The notes below the pieces were generated by a model. The model had not been told where the DNA came from. It saw only the letters and a list, made by a program, of their open reading frames with translations, and searched no databases. 64,000 nt of DNA from Kuschelorhynchus macadamiae (lineage: Eukaryota > Arthropoda > Insecta > Coleoptera > Curculionidae), in contig JAUTXW010000883.1 of the NCBI GenBank assembly GCA_030620095.1, positions 496,001 through 560,000 of the forward strand, given 5' to 3'. The position numbers and the translations under genes were made by a program. Positions 47,138 to 58,100 of the stretch are shown here, one piece after another; position 1 is the stretch's first letter, and each line of letters begins with the position of its first letter.

Positions 47138-49641
47138 CAGTGTGGTCGTTTAAGTGTGCAACATATGGGAATATTTTTTATTAACTACACAATCAAAATA
47201 AAAATATTGCCAAAAGTTGGTGCGTCCTCGATAATCATATAAAGTGTACTTAGAATGATTGCAAGTCAAACAGCAAACAGGGTAGGTCAAAAAATATTAA
47301 AATCATGCAAGAGTAAAGTACCCTTATTTCGAAAGATTTAGCAAAATATTATTAAGAAAAGTTGTTTAGCATCAAAATCTCATCCTGAGAAAAAAAATTT
47401 TTTTGGAAAAAATCAAAAAAGTTTTTGAAAAATTAATTTTTTTCATAATTACCATAAAAACTTTCATAGTTCAATTAAAATCAGATCAGATTCGCATAAC
47501 TCCTTCCAAATTTAAGTATACTTGTGAAATTAACTTGGATTTTTTTTAGGGAATCATAAACTTCTGGTTTGTTGCAACGATATTAAACACAACTTGGAAA
47601 TTTCGCCAATAATCTTTTTAACAAGATGAAAAATTTTTGGAGAAAATATGCACTTTAAAAAATTTTCATTTGAAGTGCAAAATTTTGGAAATCCTTGAAA
47701 AAACAAATGAGGGTTAAAAGCGAACTAATGTGAATTAATATTAACAAAAAATCAAACGCATCAAGATCTAAATGAATGTGATACCACTAGTTTTACCAGA
47801 AATGTTTATTATAACTTAACAATTAACAAATCAGCATGAAGTAAAAAAACATTTAAGGAAGTACATAATAAAATTGAAGTTATCTACGGGTTTCTGTGTG
47901 TCCACCTTCTCGTTCAATGCATCTAATTGTCCGATCATAAAATTCATTAAAAGTAGATCGCAAGATATTTGCTGGAATATTTCTGCAATGGAAACGAATC
48001 AATTTTTCAAGTTCCTCAACATTATTAAATGGTCGATCCTTATAAACATTTTGCTTTAAGTATCCCCATAAAAAAAATCTAATGGGGTAAGATCTAGGGA
48101 ACGAGGAGGCCACTGTGGATCGGTATTTCGTCCTAACCATTTAGTACCAAATTTCCAATTCAACCATTCAGAAACATTTCTAGTAGAATGAGCGAGACAT
48201 TCATCATGTACAAACCATAATTTATACCGTTCTTGTAAACTTATATTGTCCAAAAAATCCGATATTTCGTTTTCTAGAAATTGTAAATAGGTATCTCCAG
48301 TTACGTTTCGGCGAAAAAAAACGGACCCAATAATTTTTCGTTGATAATACCGCACCACACGTTTGTTTTTTGGTAATACTGGTTTCTATTGTCAATAACA
48401 AAATTTGGATTTGCGTCCGACCACCACCTACAATTTTGGAAAGAGACAGTGTCATTTGTTGTGAACGTGGATTCATCCCCAAAGAGAATGTGTCTATGAA
48501 AATCACGCTGATCTTCTATATGTTCTTGAATCTATATGCAGAAATCATAGCGGATGTCATAGCCTCGTTCTCGAAACGTGCAAATAAACATTGGCCTATA
48601 CGCATGAAACTTGTTTTTCTTGATTTTTTTTACCCGTATAAGCAGAAATTTCCTGGGCAGATCTTCTAGGGTTTTCAACAATTGACTGAAGTACCGCTAA
48701 TTGATTTTCTTCAGCACAAACAGTTTTGGCACGTTCATTTTTATATTTATAGTCTAAAGATCCTGTCTGTTTGAAGTTTATTAAAATTCTACTTACAGTT
48801 GAGTAGTGAACTTGTTTGTCTGGATGTCGTTCATTGAAAATATCTGCTGCGTCACGAACTGTTTTATAATTATCTCCACATATCAAAATAATAATAATAA
48901 TTATACAAGAACAATTATAAAGAACAATTATTGTTCTTCTAGAATGAAATATTAACGCCACCGAACTGTCATAATTTTTACTTCTAACCCACATTTGTTT
49001 TTCCCATGGGTATCCGCGATTATCTTGGTATAGGATTTCAGGTTTGTCAATTAATGTGTACAGTTATTTAATAACAATTTTATAATTTTGCACTTTAAAT
49101 GAAAGTTTTTAAATGAGCATATTTTCTTCACAAATGTTTCATCTTGTTAAAAAGAATATTGGCGAAATTTTCAAGTTGTGTTTAACATCGTTGCAACAAA
49201 TCTGAAGTTTCTGATTCCCTAAAAAAATTAAAAATCCAAGTTAATTTCACAAGTACACTTAAATTTGTTATGCGAATCTAATCTAATTTTGATTAAACTA
49301 TGAAAGTGTTTATGATAATTTTCAAAAAAATCAATTTTTCAAAAACTTTTTTGATTTTTTCCAAAACAAAATGTTTTTTCTTAGGATCCCATATTTGGTA
49401 TCCAGGCATAACTTTTGATGCTAAACAACTTTTCTTAATAACATTTTGCTGAATCTTTACTCTTTGAGTACTTTACTCGTGCATCATTTTAATATTTTTT
49501 GAACGCTGTTTGACTTACAACCATTCTAAGTACATTTTATATGATTATCGAGGATGCAACAACTTTTGACAATATTTTTATTTTGATTGTGTAGTTAATA
49601 AAAAAAATTCCCATATGTTGCACACTTAAATGACCACACTG
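47138..49641 (-). mobile_element. DD41D mariner-like element, ~550-bp inverted ends
   Basis: The ends CAGTGTGGTCGTTTAAGTGT and inverse are flanked by TA (47,136-47,137 and 49,642-49,643); total length 2,504 bp. The arms pair over roughly 47,138-47,684 and 49,083-49,641 with moderate divergence, so it is older than the copy at 2.95 kb. The gene lies on the minus strand between the arms. Confidence 0.9.
47880..48994 (-). pseudogene. DD41D mariner transposase, frameshifted
   Basis: The N-terminal domain reads NYKTVRDAADIFNERHPDKQ, VHYSTVSRILINF and ENPRRSAQEISAYTG. An AT-rich interruption precedes it at 48,895-48,930. The first Asp is in HILFGDESTFTTNDTVSFQN. Then come TNVWCGIINEKLLG, the second Asp in WFVHDECLAHSTRN and the third in RSLDLTPLDFFYG, exactly 41 residues apart. 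The end is CIEREGGHTETRR. SPD of the usual SPDLTPLD signature reads SLD here. At least three frameshifts; inactive. Confidence 0.88.
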
Positions 49642-50169
49642 TATAGAGACCATATGTCTTACTTTATACCGACGAAATCCAAAATTTTCGTGTGAATTCT
49701 GATTTCAGGTATCTTGTGAGTATAGTGTTTAAAATAGTACTTTAAAAAATTATAGTTTAACTATACACAAAGTTAATTTAAGAAACTAAATTTAATCAAA
49801 TGTGGGTTATATGCACACTTTATTATCTCCAAAAAGCATACAAATGAAACACCTCAAAGTGTTTTTGAGTTCTTCTTAAAAATTAAAGATCCACCATGCT
49901 GTGTCTACATTTATCTGCCAGGAAAACTTTAATAAAAGAAAAAAATCGTAAGCTATCTAGTTTCTGGGACACTTAGAACGCAAGAAAACGACCAAAAAAT
50001 TATATAGGGTGTTATAAAACGTAGGTTAAAACGGCACAAGGTGATCCACAAGGAGAAGCGAAAATTTCGTACGAAATGCAGACTCGCTCAAGTAAGTTGA
50101 CCCAAACATTGCTGTCAGTTGAAGGGCGATTTGCCTTAGATTCGGATATTTATCTTCAGATATAAAACA
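49642..50169. other. No gene seen
   Basis: AT-rich spacer between the mariner and the hAT relic, with no recognised frame. Confidence 0.35.
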
Positions 50170-51595
50170 TCAGAAATTTGTATCAGATGCTGTAGCTTTG
50201 AGATGTACATCTGATATAATCTGCACCAACTCATTTTCAACAGAACATGAGTTCATATTATACTGACTTGCTATTTCAGTGGCTAATTCCTCAATGTTTT
50301 TACATGAAAAAGGATAACTCATAAATGATGCTACATTTGCCAATTTATAACAACCATAAAAACGCATTTCGAATTGTCCCAAAATATTTGATAATTCAGC
50401 CTCATACGTATCATAATTCAACTGAGGAGCTTTCAAAGACGGAAAATGTTTCAGATCCTTTCTTTTTTTTCGTTTTTCAACATCTGAGTGTCATCACCTC
50501 TTTCGTCTAGAAAAGCTATTATTTCGGGCAATAATTCTTGAAACCTTTCTAGGAATTTTCTGCGACTCAACCACCTGACGTCCGTGTAAAGAACTAAATC
50601 AGTGTGTTCAGCTGACTCCCTATCTTCCAACTGCAACTTAAAGAGCCGCCGTTGCAAGCTACGTGCACGGATGGAATTCACAATTTTTGTTGCAAATTCC
50701 ATAATTTCCTCCGTGTTTAAAACTTTTGAACACAAAACTTGTTGATGTATAATGCAATGGATTGAAAAAAATGAAGGAAATCTTCATTAGCTCGACACAA
50801 TGCCACAAAACCGTTTTTGTTTCCAGTCATTGCTGGTGCTCCATCGGTTGTAATGCACACTAATTTATATATTGGTAGCTTGTAGTTTTTGACAAAATTG
50901 AAGAAAACGTCATATATATCTTCGTCACGGATCTTCCCCTTCAGAGGAATGATTGTCAAAAATTCTTCCTTAGCCAACATGTCATTGAATACCATCCGAA
51001 TAAAAATACACAGCTGGGCAGTGTCTGTCATATCGGTGGATTCGTCGAACTGTAAAGAAAAGTATGTACATTCCATATCATTTTTTAGTTTATCTGCCAT
51101 GTTCTGACTCATGACTTCAATACGCCTTGTGACAGTCGGACGAGATAACTAAAGTTCCTTAATAGCAGACATGATTTCTGTTTTATTTTTAAAATCTCCA
51201 AATAAAGTCTCACCCGCTTCAATAAATACTTTCTTCACAACCGATCCACCTTCGAATGGTTTCTTGTGTTTCGCCAATATATGAGATATTTTAAATGACG
51301 CGATCGTAGCAGCTTTTGATTGTTTGGCTGGTCTTGTGAACATGGTTTGTTCTTTTTTCAAACAAGATATCAAATCACGTACTTTTCGTTTTCTTAATTC
51401 ACTCTGTGGCGGAAAATCCTTTTCATAGTTTTTATGAACCGTTTTATGATGCCTCTCTAAGTTACCACACTTAGGTATTGCAACTGAAGCACGACAAATA
51501 AGACAAATGCACTTATCCTTCACCATACAAAACAAAAATTCTTCCTCCCAATCGTTATTAAAATGATACGTTTTGGATTTCTTCGCTGCACTCAT
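50170..51595 (-). pseudogene. hAT transposase relic, ZBED5/SCAND3-like
   Basis: From ATG 51,595: MSAAKKSKTYHFNNDWEEEF, then a BED-type finger (CLICRASVAIPKCGNLERHH). An in-frame TAG at 51,149 is followed in the same frame by LSRPTVTRRIEVMSQNMADK, FSLQFDESTDMTDTAQL (first Asp), KLVCITTDGAPAMTG (second Asp). A T-run indel near 50,770 shifts the frame into SIHCIIHQQVLCSKVLN, then YTDVRWLSRRKFLERFQEL (the RW motif), and after another indel LKAPQLNYDTYEAELSNI. The C-terminal dimerisation domain is missing or beyond recognition. This lineage gave rise to ZBED5/SCAND3-type genes; the copy here is plainly decayed. Confidence 0.85.
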
Positions 51596-51889
51596 TTTGT
51601 ACTATTTAATAATAAACTTTATATCGACGTAGTATTGCCTTCAAGTTGCAATTCAGATTGACTCCAATTCCTGCAGGCGCAACATTTATATCGGCGTGAA
51701 CGAAAGTCTCGAATGTTCCCGTCAAACGCACCGCCCGAAATTTCTAAAAAAGCGGCAAGAATAAAAAACGCGGCTTTTCATTGACAAGTACCGCGCGTTC
51801 CTTTGATAAAGCCGCCTTTTGCCTCTAGGAGAGTTATTATTACGTAATACATTTTTGTAGTTTAGTTAAGTACCTACTTATTAAAAAAA

Positions 51890-53055
51890 TATATCTTCTC
51901 GAGATCTACTCAAAAAGCACTCGCGATCGACCGTTTGAGCACTCTTGGTCTAAGCATATTGACACCTTAACTAAAAAACTTTCTACAGCCTGATTTGCCA
52001 TTCGATCAGTTTTAAAAGAACTGGACGTGTCTTCTGCCAAACTTACTTATTTCTCTCTATTCGAATCCTATCTCCGCTATGGTAATTTCTTAGTATTGTT
52101 AGGTTTCAAAAGAAAGCGATTCGCTATTTGTTTGGTTTAAATAATAGAGCTCACTGCCAATACTGTTTCAAAAACATGAAATATTCACACTTTCTACATT
52201 ATTTATTTTAGAAACCGTCTGTATGATGAGAAAACATATAAACAATTTCCCGGAAAGGCCACAATATGTATATCCTACTAGAAACTCTAGGCATGACATA
52301 TGCCTTCCTATTCCTTCCACAGAATTAATAAAAAAATCAATTCTGTACAACGCCATAAAACTTTACAATTATCTTCCAGTACATTTAGAAATTATCCCTA
52401 TGATTGCACTTTTTCGAAAAAAAAAACAAAGCTTACTTCATTGAAAGATTTTTTACTGCGTTAATGATTTTTATAATGAATAAGTTCCATTAAAATGTTT
52501 TTTACTTGTTTGTTTACTTAATCTTTTTGGGTGTCATGTTCCGGCTGCTAGCACAGAATTTCAAAATCATTTTATAGGGGAATGAACTGATAGTCCATTA
52601 ACATTCATTATTTTTATTACGTATTAGATTAAAGTTATACATTCTTTTTTTAATACACTTTAATTACTATATTAGTTCAGCATATATTTTGTTTAACTTC
52701 ACTTATTTTGGTTGTAAAATGGAGTTAAGGGTCCCGTAATTTTAATTTCAATTTTAATTCAATCGCATACATATTTCTTTATTATTAATCTAGGTGAGAT
52801 TCATTGAACGCTTTACGACAATGTTATGTCCTCACAAATGTTTCTTTTTTCGTCATAGTTTTATAGCTATCATTACTTGGTATATTTAAAATTTATGTAT
52901 TTCCATTGACCTATCGAAAAATATGATTTTTTTTCCATTAAAATTTCGTTTTTTCATTGTTTTGTTTTTTTCTTCCTTTAAGGTAAATTTGGCTTTGTCT
53001 ATAAAATTGTAACAATTTTTCTGTGACAATAAAGCATACTTCTGTTTGTTTGTTT
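51890..53055 (+). pseudogene. LINE 4: RT C-terminus and 3' UTR
   Basis: Plus strand: SKHIDTLTKKLSTACFAIRS, LTYFSLFESYLRYG, then after shifts TRNSRHDICLPIPSTELIKK, SILYNAIKLYNYLPVHL. This is the region after the RT palm in CR1/Jockey-type LINEs. The 3' UTR ends with ACAATAAAGCATACTTCTG and a (TTTG)n-like tail at about 53,040-53,060, a normal LINE 3' end. The 5' part is absent. Confidence 0.78.
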
Positions 53056-53159
53056 CTTTGTATTATCAGTTTTAGTTGATATCACTATTAAGTTATGAAA
53101 GAATCTCCATACATATTTGTCTAATAATGACAAAGATAATGTTTAACAGGATGTCAATC

Positions 53160-53440
53160 AAATATTTGCCACAATATAAATCTAAAAAAACTTCTGACTG
53201 ACCATGGTAAAAATGCAACATAGCCACCAAGAAGTCTCGATTTAATTCCACTTGACTATATTTTATGCCATAGATTAAAAGACTAAGCGCATTAAATGTG
53301 GACCACTAAACCGGATATTTTAAAAGATAATATACAAAACTGAGATTTTATAGCAAATGGATATTGTAGAGAATCCTCAAAAATAGAAAATTATTTGCTT
53401 AACTTGTAGAGCTGAAAAGGGAGGACACTCAGAATATTTT
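53160..53440 (+). pseudogene. DD41D mariner C-terminal fragment
   Basis: The frame near 53,205 reads PPRSLDLIPLDYILCHRLKD, matching the third-Asp signature of the DD41D copies. The element-typical C-terminal AEKGGHS block is near 53,410-53,430. Both ends of the element are lost. Confidence 0.65.
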
Positions 53441-54566
53441 TGTTTTAAATTTCTTTAAGCGTAATAAGTCATATAACATAGGTTAATATATTTTTCTTTT
53501 AATAAAATAAAAAACCATCAACCATAAAAAACACACTCAGAAGTGTTTTATAGTTCTTTATATAAGCGAGATTTATTAAAAAAATTTAAAAATAATAATT
53601 CTATGGAAGGGGTACCATAAGAAATATACACTTTGTCGGTCTTTCATCATGTGCCAGTTTAAGTAAAATTTCAAAATAACTTGTATAATATCTAGGTGCT
53701 ATCTTAAAAAAACTGTGTTTCAGTTCTGGGTATCAACATTAACAAAACTAGATTTTTCTTTGTTTCCTTGGTTATATCACAATTTTCTTTGTAATTTTTT
53801 TTTTAAATTTACATCTCGGAAATCAATTCAGTTTTAAATGTCAAACAACGTTGAACATTTATATATATTCAGAGTGTTTCCACAAAGTAGATACTTGGAT
53901 CAGAAAACCTAAACATCTTGCGTTAGAACAAAATTTAATAAATAAGTAACGTATTAAGAACTTGTCCTTATTATTTATAGTTTTTGAGATAAGGACATAA
54001 GATGTTTACTTTTGCACACCCTGTAGGATGTCAAGTATACTAGTAAAAATTTGCCACAAAATTTGAAAGTCATATTATTTTAATTAACAGAAAAAATAGA
54101 AACTTTGGAACAATTAGAAGTCTTGAAATTTAAATCAATCGAGGCATAGATGTTACGTTTTGGATGACAGGATAATTTCAAACTCGTTTTATCTATGAAT
54201 TTTTAGAAATTTATGGATAAAACGTTTCAAATACTATTTTTTTTTTCGGTTATTTAGGTCATTAGATAGTTATAATAACTAAACTTATATTTCCATCAGA
54301 CTTTACTTTGAACTATATCAATCCATAACACCAACCCAGTAATGTTGATATTAAAAACATTTTGCATGGTAAAAAGCTATAGTGAAAAACTGGTCAAATA
54401 TAACATTCCAAGAAGTCATTCCAATGTAAGAAATAATTTACGCGTCAGAAAAAATGTACTGTTCGGTTATTCTTTCGAAAATAAGGACAATAAAAAATTG
54501 GAGAACATTAATACGAGTGGAGTGTGTAAAATTTAAAGTGTAACAAGTGACAATAGTTATTTCGTC
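53441..54566. other. No assigned gene; possible 5' region of exon
   Basis: AT-rich. A MITE-like block (agagtgtttccaca... to ...gcacaccctgta) spans about 53,876-54,027. The frame at 54,342-54,536 is not recognised. The last few hundred bases may include the promoter or 5' UTR of the exon at 54,567, but I see no clear core promoter motif. Confidence 0.35.
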
Positions 54567-54713
54567 ATGGCTATGGTACTGTCAAGCCAGAGCCGGCTGT
54601 TAGTCGCGCTATGTGTTACGGTGATGGTGTTGGCGGGAGCCTTGACCATTGGTTCCTTGGCTGGATGGTTCAGCAAGGGAGTGCTAACGGAGCCCATGCC
54701 TGCCCGACTCCAG
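54567..54713 (+). CDS. Host-like first coding exon, membrane-anchor or signal peptide
   Basis: ATG at 54,567 opens 49 codons: MAMVLSSQSR, a hydrophobic segment LLVALCVTVMVLAGALTIGS, then LAGWFSKGVLTEPMPARLQ. The frame ends exactly at CAG/GTAAGAT (donor at 54,714), phase 0. The exon is far richer in G+C than the DNA around it, unlike every transposon relic here. One basic residue precedes about 23 hydrophobic residues, which fits a signal peptide or an N-terminal membrane anchor. I cannot name the gene. The downstream exons would lie on the plus strand beyond the repeats. Confidence 0.55.
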
Positions 54714-55161
54714 GTAAGATAAACTTAATTTACAGTGGTGTTTTAAAATATTTGCCAATAACTATAGCTCACAAATTCAAAATGGGGTTATTTCTTGCTA
54801 CTGCTAATAAACATATAAGTGGGGGCTCTTTGGATTCGGAGTAACGTCTAAAAAATGTTTCAAAGTTTTAAATCCGCACATAAGCAATTTCAAAACCAAT
54901 TAACAAATTAAGATTTAAAAAAAGATTATTCTCTGTTTTTGCAAATAACTCGGAAACCATTATCATTAAAGAAGTTGAAAAAAATCTCAGGAAGAGGAAA
55001 AGCGAAGGAAGGAGTCCCGACTCCCGGAACTCTATCCTATTATTAATAATATTAATTTAATGTTAAAAAGAGAGCTCCCTGCGTAACGAGCATATAAAAA
55101 AAGTTTTTTGTATCATTTGATATTTATCTACAATAAAAAAAACTATGGTAGTATAGTTCGT
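54714..55161. other. Presumed intron; no gene seen
   Basis: AT-rich DNA after the splice donor, with no coding frame except shadows. Confidence 0.35.
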
Positions 55162-55502
55162 GACACGAAAGAAAACCGGGCGGTCCTTAAGCAAGCTTCA
55201 TAGTCTTAAGCAAGCGGAAAAGTAAAATTTGTGTACGCAAATAAATTTTATGTTATTTTATTTGTTATAATAGTTTGCCGCATCAGCTATAAAGTGCACC
55301 AGCTAAGCGGTACGGAAAATTAATCGAGGATTTAATAAATTTCGCACTAGTCCACTTGTAATTGGGATGCGCCTAGAGTCTCCATGCACTTGCCGCTGGA
55401 AGGTTCTAGCTATTTCCAGTGGCGCCTATACATTTCGAGCATTCATCTTCATTTCTATATAAATACGTTGCGTTGAATTTGAATTATTATTTCGAAGTAA
55501 CG

Positions 55503-56711
55503 ATGGCGAGCAAAAGAGGAAAAATAATTCGAAGCGGTGCACGTGAGGTTAGAAAAGCTGAAAATAATTGTTTGTCTATTCTAATTCAAAATCGAACAGA
55601 ACGCGCTGCATTTTACACTGGTGTTTCGGAAATTAGTGTAAGAAAAATTCAAAGAGAACATAATGATCGCTCATGTTCTACTTCACCTGTAAAATCTCCT
55701 GGTAAAAAAAGACTCCGATTATCACACAAAGATAAAATTGACGATGGTGATTTTCAAGTAATTCGACGAACAATAAAGCATTTTTATATAAACTTGAAGA
55801 AGGTTCCGACCTGCAAACCCCTACTTCTTGCTGTAAAGAACAAAATAGGATTTCCGTACGGGTATAAAACCGTAAATCTTCTTTTACGATGAAATGGTTT
55901 TGTTTGGCGCAAGTGTCAAAATAAACGAAAATTGCTCATTGAGAGACCAAATATTTTTCACTGGCGGGTGAAATATCTATCAACTGTAAGGCAATATAAG
56001 CAAGAAGGACGCAATATTGTGTATCTAAACGAAACCTGGGTAGATAATGATATGACAGTGAAGAAATGCTGACAAAGTGAAAGTGTTACAGGTGTTGTTC
56101 AGGGAATCCGCTCTAGTAGTCGCTTTATTATAGTTCATGCTGGTTCAGAAGCCGGATTTGTTCCAGGTGCTGCTTTAGTTTTTGGCTCGGGACTAACAAC
56201 TGGAGATTATCATGGACAGATGAATAAAGATAATTTTGAAAAGTGGTTGTTCGAGAAGCTTCTACCTAACATTCCTCCCACATCAGACGTGGTAATGAAT
56301 AATGCGTCTTATCATTCTCACGTAGAAGATAAAGTGCCAACTAAATACTCTACAAAAGCTCATATGAGATCGTGGCTTAAATCGAACAATCTTGTATGTG
56401 ATCCAACGTGGAAAAAATATCAATTATATGAAGTAACATCAGCCAACAAGCCTAGAGAAAAAAAGTATAAAATTGACGGTCTTTTACGTAACCTCGGTCA
56501 TACACCTTTAAGGCTGCCTCCATACATGTGCGACCCCAACCCTATTAAACTTGCATGGGCAGGAGTAAAAAAATATATTCGAGAGCGCAACACCGGTGAA
56601 CTTTCAATTAAAGATTTAAATAAAATAACACTAGAAGCGATTGACTCAATATCGGCTGAAAATTGGAAATCGTATGCTAAACATGTTCGTTCAATTGAAG
56701 ATAAATACTAG
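55503..56711 (+). pseudogene. Sailor-type transposase, all three catalytic residues altered
   Basis: One unbroken frame of 403 codons from ATG 55,503 (MASKRGKIIRSGAREVRKAE), with TGA stops at 55,890 and 56,070 and no frameshift. Helix-turn-helix: RAAFYTGVSEISVRKIQ. The catalytic triad reads Asn at codon 176 (IVYLNETWVD; AAC), Asn at 266 (VVMNNASYHS; AAT) and Lys at 349 (NPIKLAWAGVK; AAA). The other copies in the window have Asp, Asp and Glu there (DETW, LDNASYHS, IELIW). The last two positions are 82 residues apart, the spacing of the DD82E/Sailor family. Each change is a single G-to-A, and the stop at 56,070 fits TGG to TGA. Confidence 0.9.
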
Positions 56712-57103
56712 GAAAGTGACCATTTGTCTCCGTCTGTCATATTACTTTGTACAGGGGGCGTCATTGTAAAGTACTATACAGGGCGTTTCCTAATAGCTAA
56801 AAGTTTAATATGAACCTAAAAATCTTAACTTTGGAGATACAAGGTTTTAAAAAAATTTTTTTTTTAAAATCCTAATTCTGATGCTATTATAGATAAATAA
56901 CTGTGTGAAATTTGATACACGTTCTTGGGATAAAAAAAAATGTTTTCTTTTTAAACTTTACCATCCTGTATCTCAAAAGTTAAGGCTTTTAGGACATAAA
57001 AACATCCCCTTTAACATCAGGACGCAATTAGGAAACGCCCTGTATAGTACTTCACAATGAAGGCCGGTAATATGACAAACGGAGACAGACGGCCACTTTT
57101 GGC
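56711..57103. repeat. Palindromic MITE with another MITE at its centre
   Basis: The outer arms ('gtctccgtctgtcatattac...gtaaagtacta' and inverse) pair from about 56,711 inward and from about 57,103 inward up to a central TA. A 264-bp MITE occupies that centre. Non-coding. Confidence 0.78.
56779..57042. mobile_element. MITE, 264 bp, TA-flanked
   Basis: The ends CAGGGCGTTTCCTAATAG and inverse, with TA at 56,777-56,778 and 57,043-57,044. The arms are inverted over at least 60-70 bp, including 'cttaacttt' blocks. No coding capacity. Confidence 0.85.
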
Positions 57104-57700
57104 ATACCCGAGTAGCCCAAAGTCGAACTGCATAAATTAAAATTTTGATAAATCTCGTTCACTGGATCTGATGCTGGCTGCCCTTGTAAAATCTAGACTT
57201 GTAAATCGTGTATTACTATACTAGGTGGTCCAATAATAGTGGACGTAGGCAGTAGCCCGGGAACCGTTCGGTATACGGAAGAAAACAGACAAATACAGAT
57301 ATGGTTCATTAGGCATAGTTACATTTTTTAATTATCTGAAGTGCGTATAGTCAAAAATAAGTGCCATATTATTTAAAGAACGACGGGACACCACTTGTTT
57401 AAAAAGATTTTTTGGCCGACCTTTCTAAACCAATTGACTCCGCCCGGTTTTCTTTCGTGTCCCGCACTTGGTGCAGATACTTGAAGGAACAATACCCCGT
57501 TGAAAACATATTTTCTTTTTACAGATTTTTCATAAAATTGGTGTATTGTTAATTAAAAATTTGTTTTAAAGTTTTGCAACTTTTTTTACTTGTTACGGCA
57601 GTTTTCGGGCAACGTAACAGCTTAGCGCTCGCCGTGCAGAGCTGTATTTTCAGCATTAAATTAAAAATATTAGTAATAAAGATAGATTAAGAAATCATTG

Positions 57701-58100
57701 CACGAGGCATCTTCAGCATCTTCACTGCACAAGATCAAAACACTTAATGAGGTCCAATGAGCAGAGTTCAGGTATTTATACCCGGCATGTGCCCATCGAC
57801 GCGCGGCTTTCTGTGACGATTGCTTTTCACGCATGATGTAACAGATAATCCAAACCTTTATTGAATAATTTCAATTGATTCTCTAATGTTTCGTTTATAA
57901 TAACCCGAGACTGATTCAAAAGCCTGGGTATCTTGGGTACATGTCGGGTATAAATACCTGAACTCTGCTCATTGGAGCTCAATCAGTGTATTGGCTTTGT
58001 GCAGTAAAGATCCCTGAAGATGCCTCGTGAAATCGCAGGCGAAACGTCGGAAATTCCAATTTGACACGGTTTAAACACAAGAACAATGATTTCTTAATTG
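57701..58100. repeat. Inverted repeat with Penelope-like ribozyme motif
   Basis: About 85-bp inverted arms at 57,701-57,785 and 57,945-58,029 share 'gggtataaatacctgaactc' and 'gatgcctcgtg'. They continue in 'aatgatttcttaat' at the outer edges. The right arm has about 50 extra bases that include a hammerhead-like core. The 160-bp centre is unique. The layout resembles inverted pseudo-LTRs of a Penelope-like element without coding sequence. Confidence 0.6.
58013..58050 (+). ncRNA. Hammerhead-like core, degenerate
   Basis: CTGAAGA in place of CTGATGA, then a stem II hairpin (GCCT...AGGC) and GAAACGTC. The T-to-A change in the catalytic core argues against normal activity. Such CTGAAGA...GAAAC blocks fit the degenerate hammerheads described in Penelope-like elements. 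Confidence 0.5.

Larger units (their letters stand above)
55162..57461 (+). mobile_element. Sailor-type (DD82E-spacing) transposon
   Basis: Inverted ends of 22 bp, gacacgaaagaaaaccgggc(gg), lie at 55,162-55,183 and 57,440-57,461, possibly extending a few imperfect bases outward. The plus-strand gene occupies 55,503-56,711. The 3' part of the element has been invaded by a palindromic MITE (56,711-57,103), which itself holds another MITE. The total is about 2.3 kb including those insertions. Confidence 0.8.

Noticed and set aside
54611..54844. 77-codon plus-strand frame overlapping the host-like exon
   Set aside because: It is in a different frame from the hydrophobic segment and runs through the splice donor; it has no family features.
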